From positions 19,668-83,667 of the forward strand of contig JASANH010000306.1 of assembly GCA_030248295.1 (NCBI GenBank): a DNA stretch of 64,000 nt, given 5' to 3'. The stretch is from Mesodorylaimus sp. YZB2_4. Its lineage: Eukaryota; Nematoda; Enoplea; Dorylaimida; Dorylaimidae. The position numbers and the translations under genes were made by a program. The notes beneath the pieces were generated by a model that had not been told where the DNA came from, made no database searches, and saw only the letters and a list, made by a program, of their open reading frames with translations. Position 1 is the stretch's first letter. Every line of letters begins with the position of its first letter. Shown here one piece after another: positions 56,242 through 64,000 of this stretch.

Positions 56242-57060
56242 ATGCGAGAACCTAGGACAACGAGAGAGAAGTGGACAACAATCACAGTTAAGTGTATTGC
56301 CCAACCTACTGACGCCTTGTCGTCCATTACAGGCAACCAAGCAGTGAAACCAAAGTTATCCTTGGATGACGCGATTAAAGAGATGGAGGAGATACGGGAA
56401 GAGGGGGCGCGAGCGCTCAAAGAGTTGAAGGGAAACATCGACGCGAAACTGGACAAGTTCGAGGGCGCATCCATGAAGATGAGAAAACAATATTTCGAAA
56501 AACAATCCGAGGAGATGAATCGTGAGTTCCATGTGAATTTGTGCTAGGCTGGCTAGGAAGAAGCGGGGAGAAACCAGAAAGAACTGAAAAGGAGATCTGA
56601 GACGAGCCAACGCATACTTTAATGACATCTTTATGTTTTAGGTTAGCTGACGCAAATGGTGCTGCAGTTGGAGTGTTTCTACTGCACGTCATTTGCTCGC
56701 AGCCCGCAAGTCTGCCGCCAATGCTCCAAGATAATTTGCTGCAGAAGATGCGCTTTGCGAAATTCGGCATCGACGTCGAGATACAAACTACGAGGCGAAT
56801 TCAAATGCCCGATGTGCGATTCCGCGTTTCCACTTGTCGATATATCGGTGGCTCACAATAGAATCGTCATTGCGGAAAACGACGTCGCTCCGTTTAATGC
56901 CTTTCGCTATGGAGCACGAAATGCTGGAAGAGTTCAATAACGAGTTCGAAATCATTTCAAAGAACTCGCGCCCATTAGAAGGCTGAAACGATGACTGTTT
57001 TGAGGACGTCGTCGCGCCACCCGTAGCCGGCGAATCGGGCGCCGTAGCCGTACAAGAATA
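56242..57060 (+). CDS. Coiled-coil/RING-finger-like protein
   Basis: Exon 1 (56242 to about 56533) ends in a charged coiled coil (DAIKEMEEIREEGARALKE, MKMRKQYFEKQSEEMN) next to a GTGAGT donor. After a TTTTAG acceptor region, the second exon (about 56647-56940) encodes a cysteine-rich block: CFYC, VCRQCSKIICCRRC and KCPMCDSAF. The C-x2-C spacing and the final CP.C fit a RING-type zinc finger, which would suggest an E3 ubiquitin ligase. The third exon-like part (56895-57060, in another frame) is acidic and ends at TAA after AVAVQE. The exact junctions are uncertain, and the coil-before-RING order differs from TRIM proteins. The Pao element begins within 300 bp downstream. Confidence 0.42.
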
Positions 57061-57341
57061 AACAAAGACGAGGTACAGTTGGGAGGGGGGGGCGGTAGGC
57101 TTGCAAGATATGTGATCGGGACTGCGGTCGACGAGGTAGGAGTGCACCGTGTTGGGAAATGGTAGTTGTATTAATTGAAAGTGGCCTACGTTGAAGGAGC
57201 GATGTGTAAAAGCAACTTGCTACTCGAACTTTACTGTGAACCCAACGAACAAGCTAGCCGGGAAGTGAGTGGTTAGGGTTCTGTTAAGTCTGGAAAAGCG
57301 GAAAGAGCACCGAAGAGCATAGCGTGGGAAGATATTGGCAT

Positions 57342-60300
57342 TTACTCGAACTCGCAATACGCGACACTCGGGAGGCGAAAGTAGAAGCTGATTAGGGACA
57401 GAGGATAGATTTTATCACACATTATGTCGTCATATGCGTCTAGACTCTTCAGTGTTCTTGGTGATAATTTCGAGGGGAACGTGTTTGTTGGGAGAAGGCA
57501 GCTCGACGACGCGAATCGGATCCATTTGACTTTGGCCTGTTCGAGTTCATCTGCTGTGAGTTCGTGATTTGGATGTTTGACTTTTGAAACAATTCGAAGT
57601 ACCCAAGCAGTGACTCTGATCAATATGGTCAAAGATGAAAATTTCTTGTGATTGATAATGGCTTCTAATCCCCGCTTTGGAGCCTCAGGGGCGGCAAGGG
57701 TCATGCATTGTCTTTCTTCAGATGCAACGTTGTTCATGGTCAAGTTGTCCTTTGAATTAAAAGCATTGAATGGAGGCCAGTTCTCCTCGATTTTCTGGCA
57801 CAGAAATTCGGGTCCATGCCACCACGGGGCGGAATTGAGGAGGACCTTTGCTGGAAGGCCTCTTTAAGCGAGGTCTGCTGGATTGCGTTCCGTATCCACG
57901 TGATGGTATTCGGCTTTAAATTGATCCTTGACTTGATCGACGCGGTTGCGCACAAACACCGTTAATGGCTTTTCGGAGTGAAGCCAATGGAGGACACACT
58001 GTGAATCCGTCCATAAAACGTGGCGTTGAATAGGCATATGCGGTGATTTAGAAATGAATTCATTACACCTTTTGCCAACGTGTACTGCCATGAGTTCGAG
58101 GCGTGGTATTGTCATTGTTGGACGCAGCAGCGCTAATCGAGCCTTTGCGAAAAGCAGTTGCGATTGGATTTCGTTTTCATTGGTAATGCGCAGGTATGTG
58201 CAAGTGCCATACGCATCCATGGAGGCATCGCAAAAGGTGTGCAATTCGTATGTGGAGCCATTTTCCAGGAACCGTGGTACTTCGAATGTGGAAATCGCAG
58301 TAAGGTCCTGGGTGATCGATTGCCATTGATCGATTGCTGTTGCTAAGATTGGGTCGTCCCAACCGATGTTGTCCTTCCACAACTTTTGAAGCAGGATTTT
58401 TCCTTGCAATAGTGCTGGTGACACGAGTCCCATTGGGTCAAAAAACGAGGCGATGTGTTTCAGTATTGTCCTCTTTGTGGTCGGGTTCTAATGGTCGAAC
58501 GCTTCAGGTGTTGGAAGGGACAGGGTGTCACTGTCTGGATTCCATGGAAGGCCCAGAATTTTAAACTTTCCGGTGGCTCGATCCTCTGCGGGAATGTGTT
58601 TCAACGTTGTTTGTGAATTCGCCATCCATTCACGTGCGTTCATTGATGCCGCGGTGAAGAGCCGTTTGGTTTCATCGTAGAATTTGATGGCGTCTGACTC
58701 TGTACTGACTCCTGTGATGATATTGTCGACGTAGATGTTTTGGGAAATTTTTTCGGCAACTTCACCTCCAGTGTTGCGAAGATGATGGTTGATTGTTGCG
58801 GCTAGCAGGAAAGGGCTGCTAGTAATGCCAAACGGTACCCGTGCGAACCGGTAGCATTCCAAATTGTTGTCTGTGGAAAGAATTCCAGGGTTGCGTAACC
58901 ACAGGAACCGAGTAACGTCCTTTTCGGTTTCTTGAAGGGCAACTTGTAAAAACGCCTTTTCTATGTCAGCTGCTAGAGCAATTTTGTTCAGGCGGAATCG
59001 CAAGATGATAGCTACAACTTCATCCAGAATAACTGGACCTCGGTATAAGCAATCGTTGAGGCTTTTCGAATCTGGATGGGTTTTTGCTGAGGCGTCGTAA
59101 ACGATTCTCAATTTTGTTGTTCTTTCGGGATTGAAAACAGCGTGGTGGGGAATGTAATGTATTTTGTTTGTGGTTGGCTGCGAAATGTCGACCTTTTCGA
59201 TTACCCCTTTTTGTAGTTGATCTTCGATGACCTTTTGATACTGCTCAAGGACGACCGGATTTGATTTGTAACGATTGACCAACGACGTTAGACGTCCTGA
59301 GGCAAGTCCAAAATTTGTGGGCAATGCGGGATCCTCCTCTCTACAGGGCCAAGTGACAGCGTACCGACCGTCTTCGTAGAGTACAGTCTTTTCGAAATTT
59401 TGCACAGCAGCTTCGTCTCCAGGATCCATAGCCTGGTCCTTGATGCCTAGTGTTTCTAGGTTCCACATGAAGCTGAGGTCTAGTCCTGTTGGTGGAGGTG
59501 TGTTGGCTGTAAACTGCATGTCGTTGTCTTGCGTCCCAGAACCGGACCAAAGTGCAGCGATTGTTGTGATTGTGCTGGTTTCGTTTTTTGTCATTTCGGT
59601 TTGCCTTCCTCCTAGGAGCCATCCCAGCGAGGAACTGATCAAATGCAGACCTGTGGGTGTTGATATTTTCTCTCCTGTCAAGAAATCCCACATGTAGTCC
59701 GCTCCGATGAGGAAGTTGATTGGCGTTGTTTCGGGTTGGACAGGAATTGAATCCGCCAATGGCAGATCGCGGAAAAGCGTATGAAAACGATTGACGTCGA
59801 TTGGCGCCCTTCGGATTGCACCTGTGATTGTTGGTATGACGTTCGCGTTGAAGCAAACGAGTTGACCGTTCGGGAGACGAATTCGGACTTCCGTGACCAT
59901 CGATTGGATCTCCTTTGGAGGAGCTTGACCGAACGTGTAAACTGACAAGCGTCCAGCGGGTTTGGGTTGTAAGCGCAGTTGATTTGCCAGTTGCTCTGTG
60001 ATGTAGCTTTTCTGGCTTCCATTATCGAATACACCTCGTGCAGTGAAAGCGTGGTCGTTGCCACTTGAAACGAAGGTTGCCAATGCGGTTTGCAGGAGCG
60101 AGGTGCCTTGTGGGGCCATTAGAGTGTGTGCTTCTCCCTGAAGGCCAGTATTTGTTGGAGGCAATGCTTGCGCGGGTATTGGATGATCGACCAATGTTGC
60201 GGAACGTGCAGCGTCTGGATAGCGATCCAGACATATGCTGGAGTGATGATGCTTGACTTTGCGGCATGTGAAACATGGCTTAATCCTTTTGCATTCCTGG

Positions 60301-60982
60301 GTTGAGTGATTGGGTTTCAAGCAGTTGAAACATAGGCGTTGTTGCTGTAATTTTTGTTTCCTTGCGGAGCCGTTGGATGCGAGCATCATCGCAAAGTGAC
60401 CTGTTTTAGCGCAGAAAGGACAAGCGGACCACCCGTCTGGCGCTCATTGTCGGCGTTGATGGGGACCATTGTTGGTTGTTTGTGGTTGTTTGTCGATTGA
60501 ACCGCTCCTGTCCGACTCTGCGTTCGTGGATTTTTCCAGTGTGCTGGAGGTTTGGACTGCGCTGAAGTGAATACGCACTTGCGGTTGATTGTGCCCCTTT
60601 CTGAGAGATTCGGTCTCCAATGGGCCTTCGGATTCATGGGTATCCTTGGGTCCCGAAGCTTGATACGCGCTTTCATGAATTTGCAAGTATGTGCGGAGTT
60701 GTTCTCTCAGAGTATCCACATCCCATTCCTCTCGGATTCCTCACGTTTGATTTCCATTCGTTCCACGACGGCTGGTGGAAGTTTGCGGTGGATGACATGT
60801 AGAAATGCGATTGGTTGACATCTTCTCCCAGGGCCTGCAATGCGTTTAGGTGCATGTCCAGTTGATCGACGATTGGTCGAAGATCCCGTTGTTTTTGTGC
60901 AGGTGCTAGGTCCATCAATGCCAGTGTGATGCGCTTTTTTGATTTGTGCATCATTTCCGAACCTTGCTTTGAGCATATCCAA
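57342..60982 (-). pseudogene. Bel/Pao retrotransposon gag-pol, broken copy
   Basis: Read on the minus strand: a gag part with frame changes (60982-60386); zinc knuckles CFNCLKPNHSTQEC and CFTCRKVKHHHSSIC; an aspartic protease (VFDNGSQKSYI); reverse transcriptase with LAADIEKAFLQVAL and the active site NIYVDNIITG; then RNase H (HTFCDASMDAYG, LWTDSQCVLHWLH), up to the pre-integrase segment KKFSSLTILIRVTAWVLR. Breaks: a frameshift at the first knuckle (about 60389), TAG at 58488 and TAA at 57864. The order protease-RT-RNase H and the YVDN box identify Bel/Pao. The integrase core and both LTRs are absent; the element fades out near 57342. It forms one arm of the inverted pair with the copy at 61049-64000. 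Confidence 0.85.
57628..60571 (-). repeat. Left arm of large Bel/Pao inverted repeat
   Basis: This segment is the reverse complement, with scattered differences, of 61049-64000. Paired positions add up to about 121,620-121,628 along the whole length, so only a few bases of indels separate the arms. The right arm is cut by the window end, so the repeat may be longer. Confidence 0.9.
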
Positions 60983-61048
60983 TGCTGATTTTTATTTAAA
61001 AATTTAGCAGATTAGTTAGTTCTACATCAACCCAAGTGTTATTCACTT
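60572..61048. other. Spacer between the Pao arms
   Basis: About 477 bp. Most of it (up to 60982) is gag sequence of the minus-strand copy that the other copy lacks, followed by about 65 bp of AT-rich sequence. No LTR is visible. Confidence 0.7.
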
Positions 61049-64000
61049 CAGCGCAGTCCAAACCTCCAGCACACTAACAAATCCAGAATCGCCAGCAGTC
61101 GGCACCAAGAGCGGTTCAATCGACAAACAACCACACAACAACCAACAATGGTCACCCATCAACCGCCGTACAATGACCGCCAGACGGGTGGTCGCGCTTG
61201 TCCTTTCTGCGCTAAAACAGGCCACTTTGCAGATGAATGCATCAGCATCACAACGGCTTCCGCAAGGAAACAAAAATTACAGCAACAACGCCTATGTTTC
61301 AACTGCTTGAAACCCAATCACTCAACCCAGGAATGCAAAAGGATTAAGCCATGTTTCACATGCCGCAAAGTCAAGCATCATCACTCCAGCATATGTCCAG
61401 ATCGCTATCCAGACGCTGCACGTTCCACAACATTGGTCGTCAATCCAATACCCGCGCAAGCATTGCCTCCAACAAATACTGGCCTTCAGGGAGAAGCACA
61501 CACTCTAATGGCCCCACAAGGCACCTCGCTCCTGCAAACCGCATTGGCAACCTTCGTTTCAAGTGGCAACGACCACGCTTTCACTGCACGAGGTCTATTC
61601 GATAATGGAAGCCAGAAAAGCTACATCACAGAGCAACTGGCAAATCAACTGCGCTTACAACCCAAACCCGCTGGACGCTTGTCAGTTTACACGTTCGGTC
61701 AAGCTCCTCCAAAGGAGATCCAATCGATGGTCACGGAAGTCCGAATTCGTCTCCCGAACGGTCAACTCGTTTGCTTCAACGCGAACGTAATACCAACAAT
61801 CACAGGTGCAATCCGAAGGGCACCAATCGACGTCAATCGTTTTCATACGCTTTTCCGCGATCTGCCATTGGCGGATTCAATTCCTGTCCAACCCGAAACA
61901 ACGCCAATCAACTTCCTCATCGGAGCGGACTACATGTGGGATTTCTTGACAGGAGAGAAAATATCAACACCCACAGGTCTGCATTTGATCAGTTCCTCGC
62001 TGGGATGGCTCCTAGGAGGAAGGCAAACCGAAATGACAAAAAACGAAACCAGCACAATCACAACAATCGCTGCACTTTGGTCCGGTTCTGGGACGCAAGA
62101 CAACGACATGCAGTTTACAGCCAACACACCTCCACCAACAGGACTAGACCTCAGCTTCATGTGGAACCTAGAAACACTAGGCATCAAGGACCAGGCTATG
62201 GATCCTGGAGACGAAGCTGCTGTGCAAAATTTCGAAAAGACTGTACTCTACGAAGACGGTCGGTACGCTGTCACTTGGCCCTGGAGAGAGGAGAATCCGG
62301 CATTGCCCACAAATTTTGGACTTGCCTCAGGACGTCTAACGTCGTTGGTCAATCGTTACAAATCAAATCCGGTCGTCCTTGAGCAGTATCAAAAGGTCAT
62401 CGAAGATCAACTACAAAAAGGGGTAATCGAAAAGGTCGACATTTCGCAGCCAACCACAAACAAAATACATTACATTCCCCACCACGCTGTTTTCAATCCC
62501 GAAAGAACAACAAAATTGAGAATCGTTTACGACGCCTCAGCAAAAACCCATCCAGATTCGAAAAGCCTCAACGATTGCTTATACCGAGGTCCAGTTATTC
62601 TGGATGAAGTTGTAGCTATCATCTTGCGATTCCGCCTGAACAAAATTGCTCTAGCAGCTGACATAGAAAAGGCGTTTTTACAAGTTGCCCTTCAAGAAAC
62701 CGAAAAGGACGTTACTCGGTTCCTGTGGTTACGCAACCTTGGAATTCTTTCCACAGACAACAATTTGGAATGCTACCGGTTCGCACGGGTACCGTTTGGC
62801 ATTACTAGCAGCCCTTTCCTGCTAGCCGCAACAATCAACCATCATCTTCGCAACACTGGAGGTGAAGTTGCCGAAAAAATTTCCCAAAACATCTACGTCG
62901 ACAATATCATCACAGGAGTCAGTACAGAGTCAGACGCCATCAAATTCTACGATGAAACCAAACGGCTCTTCACCGCGGCATCAATGAACGCACGTGAATG
63001 GATGACGAATTCACAAACAACGTTGAAACACATTCCCACAGAGGATCGAGCCACGGGAAAGTTTAAAATTCTGGGCCTTCCATGGAATCCAGACAGTGAC
63101 ACCCTGTCCCTTCCAACACCCAAAGCGTTCGACCATCAGAACCCGACCACAAAGAGGACAATACTGAAACACATCGCCTCGTTTTTTGACCCAATGGGAC
63201 TCGTGTCACCAGCACTATTGCAAGGAAAAATCCTGCTTCAAAAGTTGTGGAAGGACAACATCGGTTGGGACGACCCAATCTTAGCAACAGCAATCGATCA
63301 ATGGCAATCGATCACCCAGGACCTTACTGCGATTTCCACATTCGAAGTACCACGGTTCCTGGGAAATGGCTCTACATACGAATTGCACACCTTTTGCGAT
63401 GCCTCCAAGGATGCGTATGGCACTTGCACATACCTGCGCCTTATCAATGAAACCGAAATCCAATCGCAACTGCTTTTCGCAAAGGCTCGATTAGCACCGC
63501 TGCGTCCAACAATGACAATACCACGCCTCGAACTCATGGCAGTACACGTTGGCAAAAAGTGTCATGAATTCATTTCTAAATCACTGCATATGCCTATTCA
63601 ACGCCACGTTTTATGGACGGATTCACAGTGTGTCCTCCATTGGCTTCACTCTGAAAAGCCACTAACGGTGTTTGTGCGCAACCGCGTCGATCAAATCAAG
63701 GATCAATTCAAAACCGAATACCATTACGTGGATACGGAACGCAATCCAGCAGACCTCGCTTCAAGAGGCCTCCCAGCAAAGGGCCTCCTCAATTCCGCCC
63801 TGTGGTGGCATGGACCCGAATTTCTGTGCCAGAAAAGCGAGGAGAACTGGCCTTCATTCGATGCTTCTAATTCAAAGGACAACTTGACCATGAAAAACGT
63901 TGCATCTGAAGAAAGACAATGCATGACCCTTGCCGCCCCTGAGGCTCCAAAGCGGGGATTAGAAGCCATTATCAATCACAAGAAATTTTCATCTTTGACC
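61049..64000 (+). CDS. Bel/Pao gag-pol, apparently open, runs off the window
   Basis: The frame with an ATG at 61148 is open through every stretch I translated up to the last base, and is open upstream to about 61040. It carries three CCHC knuckles (CPFCAKTGHFADEC, CFNCLKPNHSTQEC, CFTCRK...C), the protease motif LFDNGSQKSYI, reverse transcriptase with YVDN, and RNase H (HTFCDASKDAYG, LWTDSQCVLHW). The positions that are stops in the minus-strand copy are sense codons here (CAG at 63141, TCA near 63760). The integrase would lie beyond 64000. The upstream gag half is missing relative to the other copy, so the element is either truncated or rearranged at its 5' end. It would encode a polyprotein for retrotransposition. 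No LTR is seen. Confidence 0.8.

Noticed and set aside
59341-59856. A 171-codon minus-strand frame with an arginine- and asparagine-rich product
   Set aside because: It is an alternate frame inside the Bel/Pao gag-pol. The matching frame in the plus copy (61771-62382) has the same cause.
63063-63975. Minus-strand frames across the right Pao arm
   Set aside because: They are the antisense of the open gag-pol frame and mirror the same antisense frames at 57652-58564.
1-64000. CRISPR array or bacterial operons
   Set aside because: No regularly spaced identical repeats and no bacterial gene organisation; introns and 18S sequence show a eukaryotic genome.

Overview
The window looks like a repeat-rich, gene-poor stretch of an animal genome, most likely a nematode. 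The reasons are AT-rich intergenic DNA, short GT-AG introns with a T-rich acceptor, no bacterial-style gene packing, and a partial 18S rRNA sequence of metazoan, nematode-like type. An enoplean or mermithid nematode is my guess; I cannot place it further from sequence alone. Most of the recognisable coding sequence belongs to transposable elements of at least eight superfamilies, nearly all broken. Host genes, where visible, are short exon fragments, so many calls are partial.

Layout. 0-10 kb: a MULE transposase relic at the left edge, a long stretch of unassigned exon-like fragments, a spliced gene with a P2X7-type C-terminal domain (7.3-8.2 kb), a possible DEAH-helicase exon (8.8 kb) and a decayed LINE fragment (9.1-10.1 kb). 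10-19 kb: unassigned coiled-coil and acidic exons, a damaged thymidine kinase gene (13.0-13.7 kb), a pogo/Tc1-like transposase relic (14.6-15.6 kb) and a multi-exon CACTA/EnSpm-type transposase on the minus strand (16.5-18.8 kb). 18.8-20.7 kb: a 5' two-thirds 18S rRNA pseudogene, cut at a conserved site and followed by about 700 nt of hairpin-rich DNA. 22.7-25.3 kb: a tyrosine-recombinase (Crypton-like) element on the minus strand. 25.9-31.6 kb: a nearly intact Tx1/L1-like LINE whose ORF1 carries a NADAR domain behind its zinc knuckle. This is the most striking item in the window. 31.7-34.1 kb: three tandem-repeat blocks and scrambled 18S snippets.

34-41 kb: small host-like genes (a possible bHLH exon and a signal-peptide membrane protein) around a compact CRE/E-box/CCAAT promoter. 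41.6-44.5 kb: a complete PIF/Harbinger element with terminal inverted repeats, a CAG target duplication, a broken DDE transposase and a Myb/SANT gene; its ends are rich in Myb-site-like repeats. 47.3-50 kb: a decayed LINE on the minus strand, related to the one at 9 kb. 54.3-55 kb: a piggyBac relic and an RGG-like tract. 56.2-57.1 kb: a coiled-coil/RING gene. 57.3-64 kb: two Bel/Pao retrotransposon copies head to head, forming inverted arms of about 2.9 kb. The minus-strand copy is broken; the plus-strand copy is apparently open and runs off the window.

The elements are functionally independent. Inside each one the expected partners are present: ORF1 and ORF2 of the LINE; gag knuckles, protease, reverse transcriptase and RNase H of Pao; transposase and Myb protein of Harbinger; coiled-coil protein, zinc finger and recombinase of the tyrosine-recombinase element.
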